DNA from: an uncultured Phocaeicola sp.
GTDB taxonomy: Bacteria; Bacteroidota; Bacteroidia; Bacteroidales; Bacteroidaceae
Assembly (NCBI GenBank): GCA_944320845.1
Contig: CALUJA010000014.1
Location: 22,842 to 86,841 of the forward strand
DNA length: 64,000 nucleotides
Reading direction: 5' to 3'
Shown here: piece by piece, positions 28,154-37,316 of the stretch
Position numbering within the stretch: position 1 is the stretch's first letter
How the letters are laid out: each line of letters opens with the position of its first letter
Notes under the pieces: model-generated
The model's database searches: none
What the model was told of the DNA's origin: nothing
The model's input: only the letters and a program-made list of their open reading frames with translations
Translations under genes and position numbers: made by a program

Positions 28154-28891
28154 ATGATTAGAGAAACCGCCTTGATGCTTGGCCTCGGACTGGCTTCGGC
28201 CTTTGTTCCATTGCAGGTTCAGTCGCAAAGTGCACCGATGGTGACACTACGAAAACCTCTAATGAGCATAGGCATCAAGGCCGGATTCAATTCCTCCATG
28301 TTTTTTAGCGATGAATTATCCATCGGCGGAGAAAAGATAGAAAATCTTCAGAACAACTATAAAGTAGGATATTTTGCGGCTCTCTTCTGCCGGTTTAACC
28401 TGAAAGAGCACCATTTCCTCCAAACAGAATTGTCATACAATGTATCAAAAGGAAGCGTTTCCATCCCTAATACATTGGCCAATTCCGAACTTATTCCAGA
28501 CAACGCACTGATAAAGACAGTGATTACATCGTTCGATCTTCCCGTCCTCTACGGATACAAATTCGTAGACATCCCTCCTTATGGCATGGCTTTCTTTATG
28601 GGACCGAAGATTGCATACATTTGGGACAAACAAACGAAGAATGAATTTTCCGGTTTTCATCAGCAGGAAATTCACGAACGCTTCCATCCGTGGAACTATA
28701 GTGCCGTAGGAGGACTGGCGGTTAATGTTTCCAATATCTTTTTTGATTTCCGATACGAAATAGGTCTTCACAATATGACAAGAAGCATTACCTATAACCA
28801 AACACTCACCGACTCTCCTTACAATGAAAAAGAGATATCTATAAAACGGCGGAGAAACCTGCTGAGTTTTTCTGTCGGAGTCATATTCTAA
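28154..28891 (+). CDS. Outer-membrane beta-barrel protein (PorT-like)
   Basis: This 245-residue protein begins with a signal peptide (about 1-25, ending near VQSQS) and continues as alternating amphipathic strands typical of the Bacteroidetes PorT/OmpW-like eight-stranded barrel: IGIKAGFNSSMFF, YKVGYFAALFCRFNL, HHFLQTELSYNV, FDLPVLYGYKF and FFDFRYEIGLHN. It ends with a Phe (SVGVIF), usual for an outer-membrane C-terminus. Role unknown. It is six bases after the flavin reductase gene, at the end of the pyr operon. Confidence 0.75.
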   Translation: MIRETALMLGLGLASAFVPLQVQSQSAPMVTLRKPLMSIGIKAGFNSSMFFSDELSIGGEKIENLQNNYKVGYFAALFCRFNLKEHHFLQTELSYNVSKGSVSIPNTLANSELIPDNALIKTVITSFDLPVLYGYKFVDIPPYGMAFFMGPKIAYIWDKQTKNEFSGFHQQEIHERFHPWNYSAVGGLAVNVSNIFFDFRYEIGLHNMTRSITYNQTLTDSPYNEKEISIKRRRNLLSFSVGVIF

Positions 28892-28919
28892 ATGCATAAC
28901 AACTAAATAGAATACAATT

Positions 28920-30200
28920 ATGAAAAGAGACGAACTGATTTTTGACATCATTGAAAAAGAACATCAGCGGCAGCTGAAAGGTATTGAACTGATTGCTTCA
29001 GAAAATTTTGTTAGTAATCAAGTCATGGAAGCGATGGGGTCATGTCTGACAAATAAATACGCTGAAGGATATCCGGGGAAACGATATTACGGAGGTTGTG
29101 AAGTAGTAGACCAGAGTGAACAGATAGCAATCGACCGCCTGAAACAAATATTCGGAGCTGAATGGGCTAATGTCCAACCGCACTCGGGAGCACAGGCAAA
29201 TGCCGCCGTGTTCCTTGCAGTACTCAATCCGGGTGATAAGTTTATGGGATTAAATCTGGCTCATGGCGGACATTTGTCACATGGCTCGGCAGTAAATACC
29301 TCCGGCATTCTTTATACTCCATGCGAATACAACTTGAATAAGGACACGGGGCGCGTAGATTATGACCAGATGGAAGAAATCGCCCTGCGTGAGCATCCGA
29401 AAATGATTATCGGAGGCGGCTCTGCCTATTCACGTGAATGGGACTACAAACGAATGAGGGAAATCGCCGATAAGGTAGGGGCCATATTTATGGTTGATAT
29501 GGCACACCCGGCAGGCTTGATAGCGGCCGGCCTGCTTGACAACCCCGTGAAATATGCACATATTGTAACCTCAACTACCCATAAGACACTGCGCGGCCCG
29601 CGCGGAGGCATAATCATGATGGGAAAAGACTTCCCCAATCCGTGGGGAAAGAAGACTCCCAAAGGAGAAATCAAAATGATGTCGCAATTGCTTGATTCTG
29701 CCGTATTCCCAGGCATACAGGGTGGCCCGCTGGAACATGTCATAGCAGCAAAAGCTGTGGCCTTCGGCGAATGTCTGCAACCTGAATACAAAGAATACCA
29801 AAAACAAGTACAGAAAAACGCCAAGGTTCTGGCACAAGCTTTAATGGACAGAGGATTCACCATCGTTTCCGGCGGCACGGACAATCATTCCATGCTGGTA
29901 GACTTACGTACCAAATATCCGGAACTGACTGGTAAGATTGCAGAAAAAGCATTGGTTTCAGCCGACATAACAGTCAACAAGAATATGGTTCCGTTTGATA
30001 CACGTTCTGCATTCCAGACCTCCGGCATCCGGTTGGGAACGCCTGCCATCACAACGCGTGGAGCGAAAGAAGACCTGATGATAGAAATAGCGGAAATGAT
30101 TGAGACCGTACTTTCAAACATTGGCAATGAAGAGGTGATAGCCTCAGTACGTACACGCGTAAATGAAACAATGAAGCACTATCCGCTCTTTGCCTATTAA
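28920..30200 (+). CDS. glyA: Serine hydroxymethyltransferase
   Basis: This 426-residue PLP enzyme interconverts serine and glycine and feeds one-carbon units to tetrahydrofolate. The family start ([26 protein letters not shown]), [17 protein letters not shown] and the PLP lysine (Lys222 in [12 protein letters not shown]) are intact and the length is normal. It lies 28 bases after the barrel gene; whether it is in the pyr operon is not clear, since no promoter was recognised. The gcvP gene is in the same window, so glycine metabolism is doubly represented. Confidence 0.97.
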   Translation: MKRDELIFDIIEKEHQRQLKGIELIASENFVSNQVMEAMGSCLTNKYAEGYPGKRYYGGCEVVDQSEQIAIDRLKQIFGAEWANVQPHSGAQANAAVFLAVLNPGDKFMGLNLAHGGHLSHGSAVNTSGILYTPCEYNLNKDTGRVDYDQMEEIALREHPKMIIGGGSAYSREWDYKRMREIADKVGAIFMVDMAHPAGLIAAGLLDNPVKYAHIVTSTTHKTLRGPRGGIIMMGKDFPNPWGKKTPKGEIKMMSQLLDSAVFPGIQGGPLEHVIAAKAVAFGECLQPEYKEYQKQVQKNAKVLAQALMDRGFTIVSGGTDNHSMLVDLRTKYPELTGKIAEKALVSADITVNKNMVPFDTRSAFQTSGIRLGTPAITTRGAKEDLMIEIAEMIETVLSNIGNEEVIASVRTRVNETMKHYPLFAY

Positions 30201-30234
30201 CAAAAAACATATATTCCTTTAAAAATATAGCATT

Positions 30235-30951
30235 ATGAAAACTGTAAAATCGATTATCATTTTATTAAGCGCATGTTTGATATTTAGCGGTTGCGGCATG
30301 ACCAACACTGCAAAAGGCGGGCTGATAGGCGGCGGAGGCGGTGCAGCCTTAGGTGCCTTGATTGGCGGAGTGGTAGGCCACGGAAAGGGAGCCGCCATCG
30401 GCGCAGCTGTCGGTACTGCCGTAGGAGCAGGAGCAGGAGTACTAATCGGGAAAAAGATGGATAAAGCAGCAGCTCAGGCAGAGCAAATCGAAGGCGCTGA
30501 AGTAGAACAAGTGACCGACAACAACGGCTTGCAGGCTGTAAAGGTTACTTTCGATTCCGGCATTCTCTTTTCAACAGGAAATTCTGCCCTCAGCTCATCG
30601 GCCAAAGCATCACTGAGCAAATTTGCCAACAACGTATTGAACCAAAACCGTGACATGGATGTCGCCATCTACGGATATACCGACAACCAAGGATGGAGAA
30701 ACTCTACAGCAGAACAAAGCTACCAGAAAAACATGGACTTGTCGCAAGAACGTGCCCAAAGCGTATCAAGCTATCTGCTGGCCTGCGGAGCATCTGCTTC
30801 GCAAATCAAGACAGTGGAAGGATTAGGCGAGACTAATCCGGTGGCAGACAATTCTACAGAAGCCGGACGGCAGGAAAACCGTCGTGTGGAAGTATATATG
30901 TATGCCAGCCAACAGATGATTCAACAAGCTGAAGCAGGCACGCTGAAGTAA
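30235..30951 (+). CDS. OmpA-family lipoprotein with glycine zipper
   Basis: This 238-residue protein has a lipoprotein signal peptide ending in FSGC (Cys21), a glycine-zipper region (about 30-72, repeats of GGA and GAxxG) that may insert in a membrane or oligomerise, and an OmpA C-terminal domain (about 110-230) with DSGILFSTG, IYGYTDNQG and NSTEAGRQENRRVEV, which binds peptidoglycan. The layout is like YiaD/Pal-type envelope proteins of gammaproteobacteria. It follows glyA by 34 bases and ends at a strong terminator. Confidence 0.87.
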   Translation: MKTVKSIIILLSACLIFSGCGMTNTAKGGLIGGGGGAALGALIGGVVGHGKGAAIGAAVGTAVGAGAGVLIGKKMDKAAAQAEQIEGAEVEQVTDNNGLQAVKVTFDSGILFSTGNSALSSSAKASLSKFANNVLNQNRDMDVAIYGYTDNQGWRNSTAEQSYQKNMDLSQERAQSVSSYLLACGASASQIKTVEGLGETNPVADNSTEAGRQENRRVEVYMYASQQMIQQAEAGTLK

Positions 30952-30964
30952 ACATACAGATATA

Positions 30965-31010
30965 AAAACGGGGAGTCAGAGAAAATATGTTTTTTCCGAC
31001 TCCCCGTTTT
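30965..31010. terminator. Bidirectional terminator, OmpA lipoprotein / GH13
   Basis: A perfect 13-bp stem (30965-30977 and 30998-31010, AAAACGGGGAGTC and its complement) lies between convergent genes. The 20-base loop has a further A/T-rich pairing. Confidence 0.8.
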
Positions 31011-31015
31011 CGTTA

Positions 31016-32704
31016 TCAGAAAGTAATCTTCAATATCCTACCGCCATTCGCAGGCAAATCCAAGGCAATGGCCTTTGTCGGCATAAAGCTAATGCGGCAA
31101 CTCTTTGCATCCAACAAGTCTTTTGCCTCACAATCGGCCATCGACGGCATCTGCAAACAGTCGAAAGCATGCTGAGGAACGTTTACTCCCACATGCACCG
31201 GCATGTCGGAAAAGTTAACGACAACCAGCAGTATCTCGTTTCCATATTTACGCAAGAACGCATACTGCTTGTGCTCATCCATTAGCCATCCACCCTGGTT
31301 GACATACATCAAATCAAAAAAAGTTCCTTTTGATATGGCCGCTTCACTATTGCATAATGTCAGAAGCTGGCGGTAAAAACGGTGCAGTTCCTTTTCCTTA
31401 TTGCTCAATAAATGCCCGTTAAAACGACCGTGATTACTCCATCGGCGTATACTGTCTATACTCCAATAATCAAAGATAGTGGTTCTTCCGTCACGACCGC
31501 TAAAGCCTTCACAATCCATCCCCGGCTCTCCCAGCTCTTGCCCGAAATAAACCATCATCGGATTCGTATTCATGCAGGCAGAAACTATCATCGCCGGAAT
31601 CGCTTTAAAGGGGTTACCCGCAAAATACTCGGATGCAATGCGCTGTTCATCATGATTCTCCAGGAAGTTCAACATATGCCCCCAGATGTCATTCACACTT
31701 TGCCAGCAGTTGGTAATGGCCGTCGCAGAGGCATATCCACAGGTCACGGCGCGCAATGTGTCATACAGCCCCACCTTATCATAAAGGTAATCGAAGTGTC
31801 CGTTGAACAGATAATTGCGGTATTCATGCGGATTATAGACTTCTGCTATGAATATCAAATCCGGACAGACCGCTTTTACCTGAGGGATGGCCCATCCCCA
31901 AAATTCACATGGCACCATCTCCGCCATGTCGCAACGGAATCCATCAATGCCTTTGCCCGCCCAAAACAGCAGGATATCCTTCATCTTCACCCACGTATCA
32001 GGTATCGGAGTGAAGTGGCAGCCCGTATTCCCAATGTAGTCTACACCATAATTTAATTTTATTGTCTCATACCAATCGTTCCGGTTGGGGCAGGCACTAA
32101 AACAATTGTTTCCTGTCGCTCTGGCAGGCATCTCAGTATAAAATCCTTCCGCTTCATCATACAAGTCACCCTCCAGCTGCTTTCCCGGCAGATAGTAGAA
32201 ATTGTTGTTCGGACTGAATGCTTGGGCGGTATCATCATTTTCACCCAAATCTTTCACTCCCGCAGGCTTGGCCAACGAATGGTACTGACGGGCCACATGA
32301 TTGGGCACAAAGTCAATAATCATTTTCAGTCCGCTCTCATGCGTACGTTTCACCAAAGCCTCAAATTCTTCCATACGCTTTTCCGGATGCACAGCAAGGT
32401 CGGGATCCACATCATAATAGTCTCTGACGGCATACGGCGAGCCGGCCTTTCCCTTTACTATCGCGGGATGATTTTTGGGGATTCCGTATGCCGTATAATC
32501 CGTCTGCGTAGCATGAGAAATGATGCCCGTATACCAGATATGGGTAGCTCCCAATCTCTTGATGTCATGCAAGGCCTGCTTGGTAAAACAGTCCATCTTT
32601 CCGCACCCGTTGGTCTGAATATCCCCGTTTTGCTTGCAGCGTATATGCGTATTTCCAAACAGGCGGGTAAAAACCTGGTATATGATAATCTTAGTTTCGT
32701 CCAT
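31016..32704 (-). CDS. Cytosolic GH13 alpha-amylase-family enzyme
   Basis: This 562-residue glycoside hydrolase family 13 protein has the catalytic triad: Asp259 nucleophile in GIDGFRCDMAEM, Glu288 acid/base in FIAEVY, and Asp352 in ENHDEQR, with a C-terminal beta domain (about 460-562). There is no signal peptide, so it should act inside the cell, unlike the surface SusG-type enzymes. Many such proteins cut maltodextrins or glycogen branches. It is not near a sus-type locus. The upstream fabD gene ends at its own terminator, so it probably has its own promoter, which I could not identify. Confidence 0.85.
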   Translation of the reverse strand: MDETKIIIYQVFTRLFGNTHIRCKQNGDIQTNGCGKMDCFTKQALHDIKRLGATHIWYTGIISHATQTDYTAYGIPKNHPAIVKGKAGSPYAVRDYYDVDPDLAVHPEKRMEEFEALVKRTHESGLKMIIDFVPNHVARQYHSLAKPAGVKDLGENDDTAQAFSPNNNFYYLPGKQLEGDLYDEAEGFYTEMPARATGNNCFSACPNRNDWYETIKLNYGVDYIGNTGCHFTPIPDTWVKMKDILLFWAGKGIDGFRCDMAEMVPCEFWGWAIPQVKAVCPDLIFIAEVYNPHEYRNYLFNGHFDYLYDKVGLYDTLRAVTCGYASATAITNCWQSVNDIWGHMLNFLENHDEQRIASEYFAGNPFKAIPAMIVSACMNTNPMMVYFGQELGEPGMDCEGFSGRDGRTTIFDYWSIDSIRRWSNHGRFNGHLLSNKEKELHRFYRQLLTLCNSEAAISKGTFFDLMYVNQGGWLMDEHKQYAFLRKYGNEILLVVVNFSDMPVHVGVNVPQHAFDCLQMPSMADCEAKDLLDAKSCRISFMPTKAIALDLPANGGRILKITF

Positions 32705-32750
32705 AGTAAAAACAAATTAAAGTCAAGGTAAAAAGAGCTTTTACTCCAAT

Positions 32751-32809
32751 AAAAATCGGATTACACCGATACCATCCGCATTCAAGAATGCATGATCCGT
32801 GTAATCCGA
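32751..32809 (-). terminator. Terminator of fabD
   Basis: A long hairpin with 11-bp arms (32756-32766 and 32799-32809) and an inner stem (GCATTC 32778-32783 / GAATGC 32786-32791) is followed on the minus strand by five T residues. It separates fabD from the GH13 gene. Confidence 0.7.
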
Positions 32810-32828
32810 CAACCCAAAAGATATTCCG

Positions 32829-33716
32829 TTACAGTATGCCGTGGGCATTTACATTCTTGTCTATCTTCTTTATCAGCCCTTGCAACACGGCTCCCGGCCC
32901 GCATTCCGTAAAATCGTCCGCACCATCGGCAATCATATTCTGCACCGTCTGGGTCCATCGTACGGATGCCGTGAGCTGAGCGACCAGATTAGCCTTTATT
33001 TCTGCAGGGTCGGTATGAGGCTTTGCATCCACATTCTGATAAACCGGACACTTCGGAGTATGGAAATCAGTAGACTGGATGGCGGCTTCGAGTTCTACCT
33101 TGGCCGGTTCCATCAGCGGAGAATGGAATGCGCCTCCTACCTTCAGCGGCAGCGCACGCTTGGCTCCGGCAGCTTTCATCAGCTCACACGCCTTATTGAT
33201 TCCTTCCATCGAACCGGAAATGACGATTTGTCCCGGGCAATTGTAATTGGCAGCCACACATACTTCGCCTTCGGCAGCTACCGAAGCACAGATTTCTTCC
33301 ACCTTTTCATCAGGCAGGGCGATGATGGCCGCCATAGTGGAAGGGTGTGCTTCACAGGCTTTCTGCATGGCCATTGCACGTGCATAAACCAGTTTCAACC
33401 CGTCTTCGAACGACAATGCTCCGGCTGCAACCAGCGCAGAGAACTCACCCAAAGAATGTCCGGCAGTCATTTCCGGACGGAATGCCTCGCCCATACACAG
33501 CGCGGATATTACCGAATGAAGGAAAACAGCAGGCTGAGTCACCTTTGTCTGACGCAAATCCTCGTCTGTTCCCTCAAACATAATGTCCGTAATGCGGTAT
33601 CCTAAAATTTCGTTTGCCTTTTCAAACAATTCTTTGGCCAAAGGAGAAGTTTCATAAAGGTCTTTCCCCATACCTACGAATTGCGCACCCTGACCAGGAA
33701 ATACAAATGCTTTCAT
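32829..33716 (-). CDS. fabD: Malonyl-CoA:ACP transacylase
   Basis: This 295-residue enzyme loads malonate onto acyl carrier protein for fatty acid synthesis. The active-site Ser88 is in GHSLGE and the catalytic His198 in GGAFHSP; the FPGQGAQ start is typical. Length is normal. It lies 61 bases after thiD on the same strand but has its own -7 box (33753-33760), so it is at least partly independent of the upstream genes. Confidence 0.96.
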   Translation of the reverse strand: MKAFVFPGQGAQFVGMGKDLYETSPLAKELFEKANEILGYRITDIMFEGTDEDLRQTKVTQPAVFLHSVISALCMGEAFRPEMTAGHSLGEFSALVAAGALSFEDGLKLVYARAMAMQKACEAHPSTMAAIIALPDEKVEEICASVAAEGEVCVAANYNCPGQIVISGSMEGINKACELMKAAGAKRALPLKVGGAFHSPLMEPAKVELEAAIQSTDFHTPKCPVYQNVDAKPHTDPAEIKANLVAQLTASVRWTQTVQNMIADGADDFTECGPGAVLQGLIKKIDKNVNAHGIL

Positions 33717-33752
33717 ATCTCTTACTTTTTTAGTTTTTATTTTTCATCAATG

Positions 33753-33760
33753 CAAAGGTA
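33753..33760 (-). promoter_or_regulatory. -7 box of fabD
   Basis: TACCTTTG on the minus strand, 36 bases before the fabD start codon. Confidence 0.5.
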
Positions 33761-33777
33761 ATGAATCTTTTGATATC

Positions 33778-34611
33778 TTACTCATTTTCATCGAAAATGT
33801 GCATCGGTACAGGGGAATGAAAATGGTTGAGCGGCCCGTGCCCCTCGCCGATACGGACATCGCAGCCCGACTTTATCCCCTGATATACATATTTTTTGGC
33901 CTTTCTTACCGCCTCTACAACCGGTTCGCCCAATGCCAGACAGGCAGCAATCGCCGACGACAGTGTGCATCCGGTGCCGTGTGTGTTCCTGCTTTCCACC
34001 TTCGGAGCCTCGAACAGATAAGGCTCCGGCCTGTCCTTCAGCTGAAGAACATCGCACATACTTCCATTTGTCAGATGTCCCCCCTTCACCAGCACGGCCT
34101 CACTGCCATATTCCAACAGCTTGCGGGCTGCCGCCTGCATCTGCCCCACATCCTTTATGGAAGCTCCGGCCAGCACTTCCGCCTCGCTGAGATTCGGCGT
34201 GACAACCGTCGCCAGCGGCATAAGTTCTGATACAAGAACCTGTATGGCCGCGTCCTCCATCAGTCTGCATCCGCTTGTCGACACCATAACAGGGTCAAGA
34301 ACCACGTATTTCGGACGGTAAAAGCGGAGACTTTCCGCTATCATACGGATGATTCCACCGTCGTTGACCATCCCTATCTTTATGGCCTGCGGACGGATAT
34401 CCGTCATCACAGCCTCGATTTGAGCCTTCACAAACTCCGGCGGAACGGGATGAATGCCCGTAACGCCACATGTATTCTGCACCGTTATGGCCGTTATGGC
34501 CGTAGCGGCATAAGCACCCAAGGCAGAAATCGTCTTGATGTCTGCCTGAATGCCTGCGCCTCCGCTACAGTCTGACCCGGCGATGCTCAACACACACGGA
34601 TATTTCTTCAT
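33778..34611 (-). CDS. thiD: Hydroxymethylpyrimidine/phosphomethylpyrimidine kinase
   Basis: This 277-residue kinase phosphorylates 4-amino-5-hydroxymethyl-2-methylpyrimidine and its monophosphate for thiamine synthesis. The ribokinase-like fold shows SIAGSDCSGGAGIQADIKT at the start, VLDPVMVSTSG in the middle and the GTGCTLSSA catalytic loop near the C-terminus. No thiamine riboswitch or other thi genes are present nearby, which is unusual for a biosynthetic use and may point to salvage. It is nine bases downstream of the HpaII-like gene, so the two are almost certainly co-transcribed. Confidence 0.94.
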   Translation of the reverse strand: MKKYPCVLSIAGSDCSGGAGIQADIKTISALGAYAATAITAITVQNTCGVTGIHPVPPEFVKAQIEAVMTDIRPQAIKIGMVNDGGIIRMIAESLRFYRPKYVVLDPVMVSTSGCRLMEDAAIQVLVSELMPLATVVTPNLSEAEVLAGASIKDVGQMQAAARKLLEYGSEAVLVKGGHLTNGSMCDVLQLKDRPEPYLFEAPKVESRNTHGTGCTLSSAIAACLALGEPVVEAVRKAKKYVYQGIKSGCDVRIGEGHGPLNHFHSPVPMHIFDENE

Positions 34612-34620
34612 ACTTTCCTC

Positions 34621-35745
34621 TTACCGTTTCAGCAGTCCGACTTTCAGATTCAGCTTGAAGTAGTAGACTCCGTTCTCCCGCTCCAGATAACCGTACTTGT
34701 CTTTTTCTGTCGAACCTCTCTCCAGACGCGTGTTCATGAACAGAAAGTCGGCAAATGTCTGGCGGAAGGCCCGTTGATAACACAGCAGCTCGCCGTCGCC
34801 CGTCACAAACAGAAAGCCGGCAATGGCGCTTTCCACTCCATTATACAGTTTTGCAGGGCGCATCCCCATCGCAGCTGCCAGCAGAAACTCTTTTACCTTA
34901 TATTCATAGAAGCCATGCTTGTGTATCAGCTCATCTTTTATCTTCAGCGGATTGAGTTTCTTAATCTCCTCGGTCAGTTCCGCCACCTTCGTCACATCGT
35001 CAAGCCACATCAGACGGGTCATCTCCCCAAGCAGACGCCCCATATGGAGGTCTATCATCGAAAGATTGCTGCGGAAAATCTTGTCCGCCACATCACTGTA
35101 CTTCAGGTTTCCGCCCAAGCGCTCTATCATCAGCATACGCTTGGCCACTTCTCCCTCTTCACCCTCGTTGTTTATCTTGTTCACGGTGGGTACGGAGAAC
35201 TTCACTCCCGTCTGTTCGAACTTGAAATTGGCAGCCCGTCCGCCGTCGAGCAGCGGAAACATCATGCCCAAACGCGAGCGGACACAAAATCCCGTCAGCG
35301 GTGCGTCGGCACTATAAAACGCTACGCTGAAGTCCGTGCGGTCGTCGGTCTTTGCTTCCAGGTCGAATATCGCCACTTCATCCAGAAACTCCTCTACTCC
35401 GTCCGGCGAGGTCACATCATCCGTCCGGCTGTTCCGTATGCCGTCCAGTATCAGGCCGGCCACTATGGAGAAATCCTCGCGCGGAATCCTTTTGTCCATC
35501 TTTTCACCTACGATGTGTATACTGTCTTTCTCCACGATATACCGCCTTGTTCCGTCATGCTCCTCACGCTGGACCATCGCTACAGGCAGGCAATGTGCCG
35601 CATTCCTCTTGACATCGGGAGTGCCTGCATATACAAAGCCGTCGGCCAGCAGGCGGAAAAAAGCGTAAAGCTCCCCCCATTCTCTTTTTGTTGCTTCAAA
35701 TGACATAGCGTTCTTGCTTTTACTAAAAATTTTATCTATAAACAT
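34621..35745 (-). CDS. HpaII-family restriction endonuclease homologue
   Basis: This 374-residue protein matches the R.HpaII family (CCGG cutters) as I remember it: REWGELYAFFRLLADGFVYA near the start, TDFSVAFY and GFCVRSRLG in the middle, FLLAAAMGMRPAKLYNG, GFLFVTGDGELLCY and the C-terminal KYGYLERENGVYYFKLNL. In R.HpaII the middle motif reads about GFSIKS; here the lysine that I take to be catalytic is Arg156, so activity is uncertain. No methyltransferase gene is near, and CCGG sites are common here, including one in the gene itself (35403-35406). A shorter start at 35706 (MSFEATKREW) is possible. It is nine bases before thiD and 66 after the uxaA-like gene. Confidence 0.72.
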   Translation of the reverse strand: MFIDKIFSKSKNAMSFEATKREWGELYAFFRLLADGFVYAGTPDVKRNAAHCLPVAMVQREEHDGTRRYIVEKDSIHIVGEKMDKRIPREDFSIVAGLILDGIRNSRTDDVTSPDGVEEFLDEVAIFDLEAKTDDRTDFSVAFYSADAPLTGFCVRSRLGMMFPLLDGGRAANFKFEQTGVKFSVPTVNKINNEGEEGEVAKRMLMIERLGGNLKYSDVADKIFRSNLSMIDLHMGRLLGEMTRLMWLDDVTKVAELTEEIKKLNPLKIKDELIHKHGFYEYKVKEFLLAAAMGMRPAKLYNGVESAIAGFLFVTGDGELLCYQRAFRQTFADFLFMNTRLERGSTEKDKYGYLERENGVYYFKLNLKVGLLKR

Positions 35746-35811
35746 CTTTTTCTTTCACCCTTGCCAAATCTTGATCCGGACAGCATCCAAAATCCGTTTC
35801 AAGGGACAGTA

Positions 35812-37305
35812 TCACAGTGTAACCCCTGTCTTGAAAATGGCAATGCCCCGATATCCGTTCGTCTCGTTATTGACAAGCGTCCCGCTTGCCACTTCAACCA
35901 CATAATCGGTAAAGCGCCGGCAAACGGCTTCCATAGGCTCGCCCTCAACGATTACCCCGGCATTGAAATCAATCCACGCAGGCTTATGTCCGGCAAGAGC
36001 CGAATTGGTGGAAATCTTTACAGTAGGAACACACGTGCCGAAAGGGGTGCCGCGCCCGGTTGTAAACAGGATAACATGACATCCGCAAGAGGCCAATGCC
36101 GTTGCCGCCACCAAATCATTGCCCGGAGCAGACAGCAAGTTCAGTCCTTTCTCCTGCAATCGGTCTCCATAAGCCATCACTCCCGTCACGTAGCTCCTGC
36201 CGCACTTCTGCGTGCAGCCCAACGCCTTTTCCTCTAATGTCGAGATACCTCCCGCCTTGTTGCCGGGCGAAGGATTTTCGCCCACGGGCTCGCCGTACGA
36301 AAGAAAATACTCTTTAAAGTCATTTATCAGACAAACCGTCTCGTCGAACAGCTTGCGCGTGCGGCACCGACCCATCAGAATCGTTTCCGCCCCAAACATT
36401 TCCGGCACTTCGGTCAGCACCGTCGTCCCTCCCTGAGCTATCAGAAAATCGGAAAACATGCCTAACAAAGGATTTGCCGTAATGCCGGAAAATCCGTCCG
36501 ACCCTCCACATTTCAATCCTACACGCAACTCAGACAACGGAATGCTTGTCCGCACATCCTTGCTGCATATATCATACAGCTCGCGCAAAATACGCATCCC
36601 CTCTTCCCACTCGTCATCCACTTTCTGTACCACCATGAAACGGATGCGCTCTTCGTCATACCGCCCGAGATACTCGCGGAAAATGTCCGGCTGGTTATTC
36701 TCACACCCCAGTCCGACCACCAATACCGCTCCGGCATTGGGATGAAGAACGATGTTCCGCAGAATCTTCCTTGTGTTTTCGTGGTCCTTATCCAATTGCG
36801 AACAGCCATAATTATGGGGGAAAGCGACTATCGCATCCACCCCGCCGCGGCCTTTCGTCTCATTCCTCAGTCCTTCAGCCAGACGCTCGGCTATTCCGTT
36901 CACGCAGCCCACGGTGGGAACAATCCAAATCTCATTGCGTATGCCCGCATCCCCGTTCTTCCGGCGATATCCCCTGAATGTTCTCTTTTCATCAGGGATG
37001 TCAAGGGAAACCTCAACAGGGCGGTAAGCATATTCCAGCAGACCAGACAGGTTTGTCTTTATTTCATGTTCGCTTATCCACGCCCCTTTCCTGACCGGGA
37101 CCATAACATGCCCGATAGGATAACCGTACTTGATGACATCCTCCCCTTCTGAAAAATCCTTCAAGGCCACCTTATGCCCGGCCGGAACATCCGTCAGCAG
37201 CCTGACATTGTCTGTGCCAACGCAGACTGTGTCGCCGGCATGAAGCGGGACGATGGCCACGGCAACATTATCCGCCGCATTAATCTTCAAACAAACAGCA
37301 GTCAT
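35812..37305 (-). CDS. uxaA: Altronate dehydratase (UxaA family)
   Basis: This 497-residue enzyme dehydrates altronate to 2-keto-3-deoxygluconate in galacturonate breakdown. It has the SAF-like N-terminal domain (about 1-95) and the large catalytic domain with FPHNYGCSQLDKDHE, GLGCENNQ, GLKCGGSDGFSG, and the conserved cysteines that hold iron in this family (LGCTQKCGRS, SCGCHVI). Galactarate dehydratase is a relative, but the SAF-UxaA length fits altronate better. The next steps, KdgK and Eda, are encoded by the divergent operon. It starts 11 bases after the lacI-type regulator gene, so both share a transcript. UxaB and UxaC are not in the window. Confidence 0.85.
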   Translation of the reverse strand: MTAVCLKINAADNVAVAIVPLHAGDTVCVGTDNVRLLTDVPAGHKVALKDFSEGEDVIKYGYPIGHVMVPVRKGAWISEHEIKTNLSGLLEYAYRPVEVSLDIPDEKRTFRGYRRKNGDAGIRNEIWIVPTVGCVNGIAERLAEGLRNETKGRGGVDAIVAFPHNYGCSQLDKDHENTRKILRNIVLHPNAGAVLVVGLGCENNQPDIFREYLGRYDEERIRFMVVQKVDDEWEEGMRILRELYDICSKDVRTSIPLSELRVGLKCGGSDGFSGITANPLLGMFSDFLIAQGGTTVLTEVPEMFGAETILMGRCRTRKLFDETVCLINDFKEYFLSYGEPVGENPSPGNKAGGISTLEEKALGCTQKCGRSYVTGVMAYGDRLQEKGLNLLSAPGNDLVAATALASCGCHVILFTTGRGTPFGTCVPTVKISTNSALAGHKPAWIDFNAGVIVEGEPMEAVCRRFTDYVVEVASGTLVNNETNGYRGIAIFKTGVTL

Positions 37306-37316
37306 AAGAAAAGATA

